DNA of 64,000 bases, taken from Leucobacter exalbidus (lineage in GTDB: Bacteria > Actinomycetota > Actinomycetes > Actinomycetales > Microbacteriaceae). The stretch covers positions 1,364,001 through 1,428,000 of the forward strand of contig NZ_JAFIDA010000001.1 of NCBI RefSeq assembly GCF_017834145.1. The letters are read 5' to 3'. Shown in pieces: positions 8,588-17,353 of the stretch (its first letter is position 1; every line of letters starts with the position of its first letter). The notes beneath the pieces are model-generated. The model saw nothing but the letters and a program-made list of their open reading frames with translations. It did not search any database and was not told the origin of the DNA. Position numbers and translations under genes: made by a program.

Positions 8588-8601
8588 GCCGCGGGCAATA
8601 C

Positions 8602-8633
8602 AAAAGCAGCGGGGCTTTCGCCCCGCTGCTTTT
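8602..8633. terminator. Bidirectional terminator between fadD3 and the thiolase gene
   Basis: AAAAGCAGCGGGG (8602-8614) and CCCCGCTGCTTTT (8621-8633) are perfect complements around a CTTTCG loop. The A and T tracts make it usable in both directions for the convergent genes. Confidence 0.92.
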
Positions 8634-8647
8634 GTGTTCCCCCGTAG

Positions 8648-9868
8648 TTAGCTGAGGCGTTCGAGCAGCAGGGCCATGCCCTGGCCGCCCGCGACGCACA
8701 TGGTCTCGATCGCAAACTGCTCGTCGCGCTCCTGCAGTGCGTGAATCGCGGTCGTTGCCATGCGGGCACCCGTCATGCCGAAGGGGTGGCCGAGCGCGAT
8801 GGCGCCGCCGTTGACGTTGACGCGATCCGGATCGATCCCAATGTCATCAATCGAAGGCAGCACCTGAGCAGCAAACGCCTCGTTGAGCTCCATGATGTCG
8901 ATGTCGCCGATCGACATGCGTGCGCGGGCGAGGGCCTGCTGCACGGCACCGACCGGGCCGAGGCCCATGATCTCGGGGCTGACGGCCGAGACACCGGTCG
9001 ACACGATGCGCGCGAGCGGGGTGAGGCCCAGCTCTTTGGCGCGCGTATCACTCATCACGACGAGGGCAGCTGCGCCGTCGTTCAGCGGGCAGCAGTTCGC
9101 GGCGGTGACGGTGCCGTGCTCGCGAAACACGGGCTGCATCGTCGCGAGCTTCTCGTACGCGACGCCGGCGCGGGGGCCGTCATCGGTGCTCACCACGGTG
9201 CCGTCGGGCAGCACGACGGGGGTGATGTCTTTCGCCCAGAATCCGCGTGCGGCCGCAGCCTCGGCAAGGTTCTGACTGCGCACAGCCCACTCGTCTTGTG
9301 AACGACGTGAGACGCCACGAAGCTGCGCGACGTTCTCGGCCGTCTCCCCCATGTTGAGGTAGACATCGGGCACGAGGCCCAGGCTGCGAGGGTCGACCCA
9401 GCTGGCCGATGCGTCACCTGCGTGCGCGATTGATCGGGCCATGGCCTCGGCGAAGAACGGGTTCTTCGTATCGGGTGAGCCGTCTGACTTGCCCTGCCCG
9501 AAGCGCGATACGGCCTCGACGCCGGCCGAGATAAAGACGTCGCCCTCGCCCGCCTTGATAGCGTGAAAAGCCATGCGCGTGGTCTGCAGTGACGACGAGC
9601 AGTAGCGGTGCACGGTGGTGCCGGAAACCGAGTCGAGCCCGAGCCGCACGGCGGTCGTGCGGGCAATGTTGTATCCCTGCTCGCCCGCGGGCTGTGCGCA
9701 GCCCATCATCAGGTCTTCGACCTCGCTGGGGTCGAGCCCCGGCACCTGGTCGAGTGCGGCGCGCACCATCTGCGTGGCGAGTTCATCGGCCCGCATATCC
9801 TTCAGTGATCCCTTGCCTGCGCGCCCGATCGGTGAGCGTGCGGCAGAAACGATTACGGCTTCAACCAC
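8648..9868 (-). CDS. Acetyl-CoA acetyltransferase (thiolase)
   Basis: A 406-residue thiolase that would release acetyl- or propionyl-CoA from a 3-ketoacyl-CoA. The nucleophilic Cys is in HRYCSSSLQ, the catalytic His in [10 protein letters not shown] and the second Cys in [16 protein letters not shown] is also present. The GTG start has a GGAG site seven bases upstream. It lies 31 bp downstream of an SDR on the same strand and the two form an operon. The sequence is closer to generic FadA-type thiolases than to FadA5, so no specific steroid assignment is made. Confidence 0.88.
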   Translation of the reverse strand: MVEAVIVSAARSPIGRAGKGSLKDMRADELATQMVRAALDQVPGLDPSEVEDLMMGCAQPAGEQGYNIARTTAVRLGLDSVSGTTVHRYCSSSLQTTRMAFHAIKAGEGDVFISAGVEAVSRFGQGKSDGSPDTKNPFFAEAMARSIAHAGDASASWVDPRSLGLVPDVYLNMGETAENVAQLRGVSRRSQDEWAVRSQNLAEAAAARGFWAKDITPVVLPDGTVVSTDDGPRAGVAYEKLATMQPVFREHGTVTAANCCPLNDGAAALVVMSDTRAKELGLTPLARIVSTGVSAVSPEIMGLGPVGAVQQALARARMSIGDIDIMELNEAFAAQVLPSIDDIGIDPDRVNVNGGAIALGHPFGMTGARMATTAIHALQERDEQFAIETMCVAGGQGMALLLERLS

Positions 9869-9899
9869 GAAAGTTCTCCTTCAAATTGTGTTGCGTAAG

Positions 9900-10685
9900 T
9901 TAGACGGCAGCGGGGGCGGTGACAAACACGTTGCCGTTGGGGCTTGCCCCGAGAAATGAGGGCCATTCGCCGCCGCCGTCAACGTCGAGCGTTGCGCCGG
10001 TAATGTGCCCCGCGAGCGGAGAGGCGAGCAGCAGCACCGCGTTTGCGATTTCTTCGGGCGAAGCGAGCTGGCCGCGCGGAATCGTGGCGGCCACGCGCTG
10101 CATCTGCTCTTCGTCACCGTAGTGCGACAGTGCTGAGTCGGTCGCGATGAGGCCGCAGCTGATGGCGTTCACCCGCACATCGGGGGCCCATTCGGCGCCG
10201 AGTGAGCCGGTGAGATTCTCGAGCGCTGCCTTGGCGGCGCCGTAGATCGCGGTGCCGGGGCTCGGCCTGCGTGCACTGATCGAGGTGATGTTGATCACCG
10301 ATCCGCGCGCTTCTTTCAGCGCGGGGTATGCCGCGCGGGCCAGGTAAGTGGCCGAGAGAAAGTTCAGTTCGGTGATGGCCGAGTAGTAGCGGGGTGATCC
10401 CTCTTCGAACCTGCCGAACGGTGACCCGCCGGCGTTGTTCACCACGATGTCGATGCGCCCGCGGCGTTCGAGCACCTCGGCCACCCAGGCTTCCACCTGG
10501 TCGGCTCGGCGCACGTCGAGAGCGGTGAAGCTCCACGGCACGGCACCGGGTTCGGGGGTGGTGCGGCCACACACTTCAACGTGTGCCCCCGCCTCGGTAA
10601 ATTTGCGGGCCGTGGCCGCGCCAACACCTTGAGTACCGCCGGTGATCAGCACCACTTGGCCAGTCATATCGATGGTCAGCGTCAT
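9900..10685 (-). CDS. Short-chain dehydrogenase/reductase
   Basis: A 261-residue classical SDR. TGGTQGVG is the cofactor motif, NNAGG the structural motif, and the catalytic Ser and YGAAK (YxxxK) are in place. The C-terminal LDVDGGGEWPSFLG tail resembles SDRs of mycobacterial steroid clusters. It likely oxidises a hydroxyacyl-CoA ahead of the thiolase encoded next in the same operon. Met1 at 10685 and Met7 are both possible starts; Met1 follows a GGGGG run. The promoter region upstream holds an eight-base-arm palindrome related to the KstR2-type boxes. Confidence 0.85.
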   Translation of the reverse strand: MTLTIDMTGQVVLITGGTQGVGAATARKFTEAGAHVEVCGRTTPEPGAVPWSFTALDVRRADQVEAWVAEVLERRGRIDIVVNNAGGSPFGRFEEGSPRYYSAITELNFLSATYLARAAYPALKEARGSVINITSISARRPSPGTAIYGAAKAALENLTGSLGAEWAPDVRVNAISCGLIATDSALSHYGDEEQMQRVAATIPRGQLASPEEIANAVLLLASPLAGHITGATLDVDGGGEWPSFLGASPNGNVFVTAPAAV

Positions 10686-10728
10686 TTCGCCCCCTTCTCC
10701 TCAGTGATTCGGGTATCCACACCATACC

Positions 10729-10749
10729 AAACAAACGCTAGGTTTGTTT
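10729..10749. promoter_or_regulatory. Extended palindrome, degenerate KstR2-type box
   Basis: AAACAAAC (10729-10736) and GTTTGTTT (10742-10749) are perfect inverted repeats around GCTAG. The core (10730-10743) differs from the box upstream of ipdA by one base only. It is 44 bp upstream of the SDR-thiolase operon start. Confidence 0.55.
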
Positions 10750-10842
10750 CAGTTTCTGCGATTGAATTCCTGGCGACCGGCCGCATCGCGAGGTGCGGTC
10801 GCGCGCCGCTGCACCCGCAGGTAACCCCTCGAGCACCCAAAA

Positions 10843-10856
10843 ACCAAGCGGTTGCT
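10843..10856. promoter_or_regulatory. KstR2-type box upstream of second SDR gene
   Basis: ACCAAGCGGTTGCT matches AnCAAGnnCTTGnT with one mismatch; CCAAGC and GCTTGG (10844-10859) form a perfect inverted repeat with a GGTT spacer. It is 37 bp upstream of the ATG at 10893. Confidence 0.55.
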
Positions 10857-10892
10857 TGGCATCTGGGGCTTTGGGCTGCTAGCGTGCCCAAC

Positions 10893-11732
10893 ATGAGTAA
10901 TGCCACCCCCTCGAACACAGTGACACCGGCGCCTGTGCCTGAACCCGCGCCTGCGCCCGCATCGCTTCCACTCGCGCCCACCGAGTTCACTGCCCTCGAT
11001 GGCATCGCGCTCGTCATCGGCGGATCGGGCGGCGTCGGATCAGCCACCGTGCGCCTCCTCGTTTCGGGCGGCGCACGCGTCGCGTTCACCTACCGCACGG
11101 CTGCTCCCGCCGAACTACTGGCCGAGCTGGGTGATGCCGTTGAGGCCCACCACCTTGACGTCACCGATGCCGACGCCTGCGCGGCGCTCGTGACCGATCT
11201 TGTGGCGCACCACGGCACCATTCACACCGTGGTGCATGCCGCGGGCCCGCACGTTGAGCAGAAATACCTGTCACAGGTCACTCCGGCAGAGTTCGCGCTG
11301 CAGGTCAATGCCGAGCTGCTGGGGTTCTTCAACGTATCTTCGGCCGCGCTGCCGGCGCTGCGCACAAGCGCGGGCAGCCTCACCGCGGTCACCTCGGCGG
11401 CAACGGTTCGCTATCCCGCCCGCGACGGGTTGTCGTCGGCCCCCAAGGGTGGGGTCGAGGCGCTCGCCCGCGCGCTCGCGCATGAGGAGGGCCGCTACGG
11501 GGTGCGCGTGAATTGCGTGGGCCCCGGAATGCTCAGCGATGGCATGGCTGCGCGCCTCATTGATTCGGGGCAGATGAGCGAGCAGGCGCTCGCGGCGGCG
11601 ATGCGCAATATTCCGCTGCGCAAGTTTGGCACCGGGCACGACATCGCCCAGGCTGTTGCGTTTCTCGCGTCGCCACGGGCCGCCTACATTACGGGCCAGA
11701 AGCTCGATGTTGACGGCGGCTATTCGGTGTAA
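10893..11732 (+). CDS. SDR-fold protein lacking the catalytic tyrosine
   Basis: A 279-residue SDR-fold protein with a 30-residue Pro/Ala-rich N-terminal tail before the Rossmann motif (GGSGGVG). The frame is open well upstream, but the ATG at 10893 follows a TAGCGT -10-like hexamer (10880-10885) by seven bases and has no ribosome site, suggesting a leaderless transcript. The expected YxxxK reads SSAPK, so Tyr is replaced by Ser while Lys is kept. Enoyl reductases and degenerate SDRs also depart from the standard site. It is divergent from the SDR-thiolase operon and carries its own KstR2-type box, so it probably works in the same pathway, perhaps non-redox. Confidence 0.75.
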   Translation: MSNATPSNTVTPAPVPEPAPAPASLPLAPTEFTALDGIALVIGGSGGVGSATVRLLVSGGARVAFTYRTAAPAELLAELGDAVEAHHLDVTDADACAALVTDLVAHHGTIHTVVHAAGPHVEQKYLSQVTPAEFALQVNAELLGFFNVSSAALPALRTSAGSLTAVTSAATVRYPARDGLSSAPKGGVEALARALAHEEGRYGVRVNCVGPGMLSDGMAARLIDSGQMSEQALAAAMRNIPLRKFGTGHDIAQAVAFLASPRAAYITGQKLDVDGGYSV

Positions 11733-11753
11733 CCGGATTGCGCCGCACACCCA

Positions 11754-12584
11754 CTATGCCGCTTGGCGGTTAGCCTGGGATTTTCGGCGTCGCTGGGCGA
11801 ACCACTCAGGGTGCAGTTCTGCGCTCACCCGCTGAGCGGCCCCCGATACGAGTGACATACACCTGGGGGCAAGGGCCCCCACTCCGCTGATCGCGAGCGC
11901 CCCGATGGGGCCGTCGGGGCCGATGATTGCGGCACCCATGGAGCTCACGCCGCGGTGCCCCGCCCCGCCCACGTGAGACGCCAGGCCATAGTTGCGGCGA
12001 ATAGCGGTGAGCTCGGTTCGCACCCATGCAAGATCAACGTGGCTGTCGCGTTCACGTTTGGCCACCACGTCGCTCGCGGCCCCCGGCCGCATCATCGCCA
12101 GGATGGCTTTGCCGGCCGAGGTGTTCTCAACGGGAAACCTGAATCCAATGCTGGGGCGCGCGAGTGCACCCGGCAGCGCGCCCACCCGGTCGAGGTAGTA
12201 GGTCATGCCACTGGGTTCGAGCACCGCGAGCTGCACGCACAATCCCGTCGCGTCGCGCAGTTCACGCAGCACCGGTTTCGCGGTTTCACGCAGCTGAGCA
12301 TTCGTGGTGCCGCGTTCTTCGAGGGCGACGATGCGGCCGCCGAGCCGATACCCCTGCAGGTCTTCGTCGCGGGTGAGCCACCCCACCTCGACGAGCTGGG
12401 TGATGAGCCGAAACACCGTGGAGCGCGGCAGCCCCGTGTACTCGGTGAGCTCGTTGAGCAGCCAGCGCGGCTGGCCGGTGGAGAAGGCATCCATGATGAC
12501 CGCGGTTCTGGCGATCACCGATGACCGTGATTCTTCGGCGGCACTCGCCCGTGCGCGCGCGTTCAGCTGTAGCGTTTCAGACAT
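11754..12584 (-). CDS. IclR-family transcriptional regulator
   Basis: A 276-residue regulator with an N-terminal winged helix (LLNELTEYTGLPRSTVFRLITQL, residues about 40-65) and a C-terminal IclR ligand domain (ENTSAGKAILAMM, then SSMGAAIIGPDG). Members often control aromatic or alicyclic acid catabolism by binding a pathway acid. It is divergent from the thioesterase gene, the usual arrangement with a controlled target, and convergent with the Tyr-less SDR. It may give a second layer of control beside the KstR2-like repressor. The C-terminal tail after about residue 260 is basic (QRRRKSQANRQ). Confidence 0.85.
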   Translation of the reverse strand: MSETLQLNARARASAAEESRSSVIARTAVIMDAFSTGQPRWLLNELTEYTGLPRSTVFRLITQLVEVGWLTRDEDLQGYRLGGRIVALEERGTTNAQLRETAKPVLRELRDATGLCVQLAVLEPSGMTYYLDRVGALPGALARPSIGFRFPVENTSAGKAILAMMRPGAASDVVAKRERDSHVDLAWVRTELTAIRRNYGLASHVGGAGHRGVSSMGAAIIGPDGPIGALAISGVGALAPRCMSLVSGAAQRVSAELHPEWFAQRRRKSQANRQAA

Positions 12585-12650
12585 GCGTCACTCCCCTGTG
12601 GCAAACATCGGGTCATAAACCTCGGCAGCATCGCCGATGCTAAACAAACT

Positions 12651-12664
12651 ATCACTTGCTTGGT
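12651..12664. promoter_or_regulatory. Weak KstR2-type half-site in the IclR/thioesterase gap
   Basis: ATCACTTGCTTGGT keeps the right half (CTTGnT) of the KstR2-type box and matches eight of ten fixed positions. It might instead be part of an IclR operator. Confidence 0.3.
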
Positions 12665-12781
12665 GAACCGGGTAGTCTTTTCTCACCACCGCGAGTGCCC
12701 CGAGCGCTCGCCTGGTGCACCACGATCTCGCGCCCTGAGCAGGCAACGCACCGGCCGCTTGGCCCGATTGGAGACGATGAC

Positions 12782-13225
12782 GTGACACACCCCGCGCCCA
12801 CACCCCCGGTGCTGCACACCCACCGCGTCAGGCTGGGCTATGCCGACACTGACCCCGCCGGCATTCTCTACTACGCTGCCTGGTTTCCCATGATGGAGCG
12901 GCTGCAGTCGGAGTTTCTGTTCACGCAGGGGCTGCGCCAAGACCGCTGGAAGGCCGAATTTGGGTGGTGGACGGTCACGCGCGCAACACAGTGCGAATAT
13001 CTCGCGGCGGTGGGGCTCTATGATCCGATCCGGATCGAGCTGCGTATGGGCACGATCGGTGTGAGCTCGTTCTCGTTTGAGTATGAAATGTGGCGCGAAA
13101 CCGATGAGGTGCTGGCGGCGCGCGCATCGATCACGCTCGTGTCGGTGTCGCCCGAGCAGACCACGGTGCGGCTGCCCCAGGCGCTGCGTGCGCACGCCGA
13201 AGGCTGGGCCACGGCCGGGGCGTGA
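12782..13225 (+). CDS. 4-hydroxybenzoyl-CoA thioesterase-family hotdog protein
   Basis: A 147-residue hotdog-fold acyl-CoA thioesterase. The opening HRVRLGYADTDPAGILYYAAWF contains the catalytic-type Asp of the 4HBT family, and the typical MMERLQSEFL helix follows. GTG at 12782 is chosen because GGAG lies nine bases upstream and the conserved strand begins soon after. It probably hydrolyses a pathway acyl-CoA, freeing CoA or exporting a dead-end acid. It is divergent from the IclR regulator. Confidence 0.82.
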   Translation: MTHPAPTPPVLHTHRVRLGYADTDPAGILYYAAWFPMMERLQSEFLFTQGLRQDRWKAEFGWWTVTRATQCEYLAAVGLYDPIRIELRMGTIGVSSFSFEYEMWRETDEVLAARASITLVSVSPEQTTVRLPQALRAHAEGWATAGA

Positions 13226-13289
13226 TGAACTACCCTCGCTCGCAGATCCCGCCGGCCACACACCAGCGGGCCGTAAGCGCGTTCGCCGG

Positions 13290-14324
13290 TTAGCGCGTCA
13301 GCTGCAGCCAGGGCTCAGCCCGGCCGCTGCGCACCGCGTCAAGGTGCAGGCTCGTCTGCGCGAGCGCCGAGAACAGCAAGAATCCCTGCATGCCCTCCCA
13401 GCCGCGGCTCCACGGTGACCGCTTGGCGTACTCCCACACGGGGCTGTCGCCGAGCTCGGGGGCCAGGGCCGCCACGGCGCGCGTGCGCCCCAGGTGGTGA
13501 TCGACGATCTGGTCGCTGCGCACCGCGAGCCCCCTGAACCGGTACTCGTGCCCGGGCAGCACCTCGTGCGCATCGAACGCGTGCATGGCGCGCAGTGAGG
13601 TCAGGTAGTCGATGAGCGGGTCTGATCCGGGGAGGCTGCCGAGCCCCAGGCCCGGGTTGATCTGCGGCAGCACGTGATCGCCCGTGAAAATGAGCCCGAG
13701 ATCTGGGGCCTCGAGGCACAGGTGCCCCGCGGTGTGCCCGGGCGTGATGATCGCGCGCAGGGTGTGACCCGCGAGCTGCAGCGTCTCGCCGTCGGCGAGC
13801 AGCGCGTCGGCGGCGACCGCGGGCGACGGGCGATCCAGCAGCACCGGAGCCAGTAGCTCCTCCTGCACCTCATGCGGCACGCCCCACTCCTGCATGCGCT
13901 GTCGACGATCGGCGGCCGCCAGCAGCTGCCGCCCCGCCCCGTTCACCACTTGCGATTCAACATCAGACAGAATGAGCCGCGCGCCAGAGGCAGCGCGCAA
14001 CTGGTCTGCGGCCCCCAGATGATCGGGGTGGCTGTGGGTCACCAGGATCGTGGTGACGTCGCGCAGCGTGCGGCCATGGTCAGCCAAGAAAGCCTCCCAC
14101 GCCTGCAGCGTGGTTTCGCCGCTCCAGCCCGGATCAATGATGTGCGTGCCATCATCGCCGAAGAACACGTACCCGAGTGAGTAGGGCATGCGTGGGCCCG
14201 GCATCGGGATAGCGACGGCCCACAGGCCACTCGCGACCTCTTCTGCGGCGGCGAGCTGCTGCTTGCCCCACGCGCGTCGCTGCGGTGCACTTGTCGCGAC
14301 GAACGCGTGTTCACGATCCAACAT
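13290..14324 (-). CDS. Metallo-beta-lactamase-fold hydrolase
   Basis: An MBL-fold metal hydrolase of about 344 residues. The dinuclear metal motif is THSHPDHLGA (HxHxDH), with GHTAGHLCL and TGDHVLP supplying further ligands. The C-terminal domain after LPGHEYRF resembles LACTB2/RNase-type MBL proteins, many of which cleave thioesters or lactones. The frame opens earlier, but the ATG at 14324 follows GGAGG; a TTG one codon later has better spacing. A KstR2-type box sits 12 bp upstream, tying it to the regulon. It could hydrolyse the lactone made by a BVMO, an attractive but unproven role. Confidence 0.8.
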   Translation of the reverse strand: MLDREHAFVATSAPQRRAWGKQQLAAAEEVASGLWAVAIPMPGPRMPYSLGYVFFGDDGTHIIDPGWSGETTLQAWEAFLADHGRTLRDVTTILVTHSHPDHLGAADQLRAASGARLILSDVESQVVNGAGRQLLAAADRRQRMQEWGVPHEVQEELLAPVLLDRPSPAVAADALLADGETLQLAGHTLRAIITPGHTAGHLCLEAPDLGLIFTGDHVLPQINPGLGLGSLPGSDPLIDYLTSLRAMHAFDAHEVLPGHEYRFRGLAVRSDQIVDHHLGRTRAVAALAPELGDSPVWEYAKRSPWSRGWEGMQGFLLFSALAQTSLHLDAVRSGRAEPWLQLTR

Positions 14325-14335
14325 TCCTCCACAGT

Positions 14336-14349
14336 AGCAAGCGTTTGGT
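14336..14349. promoter_or_regulatory. KstR2-type box upstream of the MBL hydrolase
   Basis: AGCAAGCGTTTGGT matches AnCAAGnnCTTGnT with one mismatch and ends 12 bp before the start codon on the minus strand, downstream of the terminator of the preceding operon. Confidence 0.6.
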
Positions 14350-14388
14350 GCCGGGGTGGCACGCCTGGGCAGCAAGAGCCCGAAACGC

Positions 14389-14419
14389 ATCAGCCCCGTC
14401 TCTACGAGACGGGGCTGAT
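14389..14419 (-). terminator. Terminator of the etfBA-cytochrome b operon
   Basis: ATCAGCCCCGTCT and AGACGGGGCTGAT are perfect 13-base complements around CTACG, three bases beyond the cytochrome b stop codon. Confidence 0.88.
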
Positions 14420-14421
14420 GG

Positions 14422-16359
14422 TTAGCGGTTACTCACTTTGCCAAACAGGTTGGCAATCGGGGCGATGATGAGCGGCCGCGCGGCCACCCAACCACCCGCG
14501 GTGACCGCGATCGCGAGCACGAAGTACCAGAACCCTGCCCAGTTGACGACGTCGGTGCCGGCGTACATGTGGTTCAGGTTGCGCAGTGCACCGGTCGAGA
14601 AGACCAGAATCACGTGCACGACGATGAAGAACACGAAGAACAGCATCGTCGGGAAGTGGATCGCGCGGGCCACGGGCGCCGGGTACAGCTTGTTGAGGCG
14701 CTCGGCCTTTTCGGGCCACCACTCGCTCATGCGCAGCCCGGTGATGACCGCGAGCGGAGCCGCAACGAAGACCACCAAGAAGTACATAATCTGCTGCAAA
14801 CTGTTGTAATTCACCCAGCCGTTCTCAACGGGCCAGTTCAGCGTCGCATACTGCAGCGCGGCCGAGAGCGCATTGGGGAACACCTCCCACGAGGTGGGAA
14901 CGATGCGCACCCAGTGCCCCGAGGCGAACAGCAGCACCACAAACACGAGACCGTTCAGCATCCACAGCACATCGAGCGAGGTGTGCAGCCACAGGTTGAT
15001 GCTGATCTTCTTGCCACCCTTTTTGGGGGTCCAGAAGGCCGGCGGTTTCGCCTGGTGCCGCACGAGCAGCCCGCTTCTGATGATCAGCACCATCAAGAAG
15101 AAGTTCAAGAAGTGGGTCCAGCGCGCCCACGCCGGAAACCCGGGCTCCGTCGTCTCGGGCAGGTGATACTCACCCGGGTACCGCGTCAGAAACTCGGGCA
15201 CCCCGGGCAGCGTCGTGACACCGCGGGCCGCGAGCACGAGAATGCCGGCGGCCGCGATCGACCCGATCACGATGAGGGCAACGCGACGAATGATCCGGAT
15301 CACCGCGGGGTCGACCCTGGGGGCGGCCTTCGCGGCTGGCGACGCGGGCTGGGCCGGGGCCTGCGCGGTTTGGGGCTGCGCAGTTTTGGCCTGAGCTGCT
15401 TGGGGCTGCGTGGCCGGAGCGGCCGCGAGTTTCGCCGGGGTCGCGGTGGCAGGCTTGGGCTGAGCCGGCGCTGGAGCCGGTGCTGTCGTAGTTGCAGCTG
15501 CAGTTGCAACCGGTGTCTGCGCCGCGGGCTGAGCGGCGGCCACCGGTGCAGCTACAGCCGGTGCGGTTGCAGCCGCGGGCGCTGCTGGTGCCGGCGATAC
15601 TGCAGCCGACGTCGCAGCAGAAGCAGCGCTTCCCGCCTGTGCGGGGGCACGCCCCGCGGCGGGCCAGGGGTCTCCGCCTGCGACGCGGGGCAATCCCTGT
15701 CGCAGGGGCGGCCCGGTGTTGACAATGCTCGCGGCAGCAGCACCAGCAGCGCCCGCGAGGGGTGAAGATTCGGCGCCTGCGCCATCAGTGACGCCAACAG
15801 CCTCAGCATCGGCAACGGCACCCGCAGCATTCGGCTGCGCGGCGTCGTTCGAGGTTGGCACATCAGCATGCTTACCGACGGGGCTGGTCGCGGCCGAAGC
15901 TCCCGTCGCAGGGGCAGGTTCGCCTGCGGCCGCAACAGCAGCAGCGCCCGTCACAGCAGCTGCACCCTCGGAGACAGCAGCGCCCGCGAGCACCCCGTGG
16001 GGTGGCCAGGGCGATCCGCCGGCGGCCCGGGGCAACCCGGCGCGCACGATGGCGGCGGGTGCCGCAGGTTCAGCCGGGCTCTCGCCCGAGGCCGGTGCTG
16101 TTGGCTCGGCGGCAGCGGGCACGGCGTGATCCGGAGCAGCTTCGGTCTGCGAAGCATCGCTCGCAGCCGGCGCCGCTTCAGCAGCCAGCACCGCGCCAGC
16201 GCCCAGCACCGCATCGGGGCTCAGCACGGCCTCGGCCACGAACTCGGCATCGGGGATCACCCCGGCGCTCTCACCGGGCAGTGACCCGGCGGCGGGCCAG
16301 GGCTCCCCCTGTGCCTGCCGTGGCAGCCCGCGTCGCAGTACTCCCTGGTTAGTGGCCAC
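14422..16359 (-). CDS. Membrane cytochrome b (b561/Ni-Fe hydrogenase type) with long repeat-bearing N-terminal tail
   Basis: A 645-residue protein in two parts. Residues about 1-345 are a Pro/Ala/Gln-rich, probably disordered tail carrying three copies of GLPRxAxGxPWPxxG (near residues 10, 108 and 223). Residues about 350-645 form a membrane domain of five or six helices with histidines well placed for b haems: ARWTHFLNFF, LWLHTSLDVL, RAIHFPTMLFFVFFIVVH. The GTG start is two bases after the etfA stop, so it is the third gene of an etfB-etfA operon. I infer it takes electrons from the flavoprotein and passes them to menaquinone. No ETF-quinone oxidoreductase flavin or Fe-S domain is visible in it. 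Confidence 0.8.
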   Translation of the reverse strand: MATNQGVLRRGLPRQAQGEPWPAAGSLPGESAGVIPDAEFVAEAVLSPDAVLGAGAVLAAEAAPAASDASQTEAAPDHAVPAAAEPTAPASGESPAEPAAPAAIVRAGLPRAAGGSPWPPHGVLAGAAVSEGAAAVTGAAAVAAAGEPAPATGASAATSPVGKHADVPTSNDAAQPNAAGAVADAEAVGVTDGAGAESSPLAGAAGAAAASIVNTGPPLRQGLPRVAGGDPWPAAGRAPAQAGSAASAATSAAVSPAPAAPAAATAPAVAAPVAAAQPAAQTPVATAAATTTAPAPAPAQPKPATATPAKLAAAPATQPQAAQAKTAQPQTAQAPAQPASPAAKAAPRVDPAVIRIIRRVALIVIGSIAAAGILVLAARGVTTLPGVPEFLTRYPGEYHLPETTEPGFPAWARWTHFLNFFLMVLIIRSGLLVRHQAKPPAFWTPKKGGKKISINLWLHTSLDVLWMLNGLVFVVLLFASGHWVRIVPTSWEVFPNALSAALQYATLNWPVENGWVNYNSLQQIMYFLVVFVAAPLAVITGLRMSEWWPEKAERLNKLYPAPVARAIHFPTMLFFVFFIVVHVILVFSTGALRNLNHMYAGTDVVNWAGFWYFVLAIAVTAGGWVAARPLIIAPIANLFGKVSNR

Positions 16360-16361
16360 GG

Positions 16362-17342
16362 TTATCCCTTTCGGGTTTCGAGCGCGCGCAGCAGCTGCGG
16401 CACCACCGTGAACACGTCACCGACGATGCCAAAGTCGGCGACCTCAAAGATGGGGGCGTCGCCGTCTTTGTTGATTGCGACGATGGTCTTGGCGGTCTGC
16501 ATGCCGGCGCGGTGCTGAATGGCACCCGAGATTCCGAGGGCGATGTAGAGCTGCGGTGACACCGAAACACCGGTCTGGCCGACCTGGTGTGACTGCGGAA
16601 TGTATCCGGCGTCGACGGCGGCGCGTGAGGCACCAATCGCGGCGCCGAGGGCATCTGCGAGCTCTTCGACGAGCACGAACTGCTCCTTCGAGCCGAGGCC
16701 ACGACCACCCGAGACAACACGCTCAGCACCGCGCAGCTCGGGCCGTGATGACTCGACCACCTCGGCGTCGAACGACACGAGCGTAGCCGCGGGCTGCGCC
16801 GAGTCGGTGAACGCGAGCTCTTGCTGCTGCTCAGGCTGCGCTGCGGCGCGGGTATCGATCGAGCCCTGGCGCAGGGTGATCACCGGGGCGCCAAAGGTCG
16901 AGGTCGAGGCGGCTGTGTAGGCGCCGCCGTAAATGGAGTGCTGGGCGGTGACGCCGAGGTCATCGCGGGCGATGCCGATCGCGTCGACGGCGACGGCACT
17001 CTTGCTGCGCACCGCGAACCGGGCCGCGATGTCGCGGCCATCGGGCGAGTGCGACAGCAGCACCGCGTCGGGGGCGACCTGTGCGGCCGCTGCGGTCAGC
17101 GCGTCAACCGCGGTGACCGTGAGACCTGCGCCAACGGTGCTGGCGGCGGTAGCTGCGACGAGCACCTGCGCGGCACCCAGCTCAGCGAGCTTGGGGGCGA
17201 GTTCGCCCGGGCCCAGCAGCAGCGCGACGGGGGTGCCCACCAGCGATGCCGCGCCGAGCAGCTCGGCGGCCGAACCTGCGAGGCCACCCGCAGGGGTGGT
17301 CTCGACGACAACGAGAATTGAATCTGCAGCGAAGTTAGTCAT
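16362..17342 (-). CDS. etfA: Electron transfer flavoprotein alpha subunit
   Basis: A 326-residue ETF alpha subunit. The C-terminal FAD domain is clear: [46 protein letters not shown] and [23 protein letters not shown] collects electrons from acyl-CoA dehydrogenases. It is 11 bp downstream of etfB and two bases before the cytochrome b gene, so the three are co-translated. No acyl-CoA dehydrogenase lies in the window; they presumably sit elsewhere or beyond the left edge. Confidence 0.94.
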   Translation of the reverse strand: MTNFAADSILVVVETTPAGGLAGSAAELLGAASLVGTPVALLLGPGELAPKLAELGAAQVLVAATAASTVGAGLTVTAVDALTAAAAQVAPDAVLLSHSPDGRDIAARFAVRSKSAVAVDAIGIARDDLGVTAQHSIYGGAYTAASTSTFGAPVITLRQGSIDTRAAAQPEQQQELAFTDSAQPAATLVSFDAEVVESSRPELRGAERVVSGGRGLGSKEQFVLVEELADALGAAIGASRAAVDAGYIPQSHQVGQTGVSVSPQLYIALGISGAIQHRAGMQTAKTIVAINKDGDAPIFEVADFGIVGDVFTVVPQLLRALETRKG

Positions 17343-17353
17343 GATTCGCCTCC

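Noticed and set aside
8648-9868. Assignment of the thiolase as FadA5 or FadA6
   Set aside because: Sequence around the active-site Cys and the N-terminus follows generic FadA thiolases rather than either steroid enzyme.
14569-15765. 398-codon plus-strand frame opposite the cytochrome b gene
   Set aside because: Arg/His/Gly-rich shadow of the Pro/Ala-rich tail and membrane helices on the other strand.
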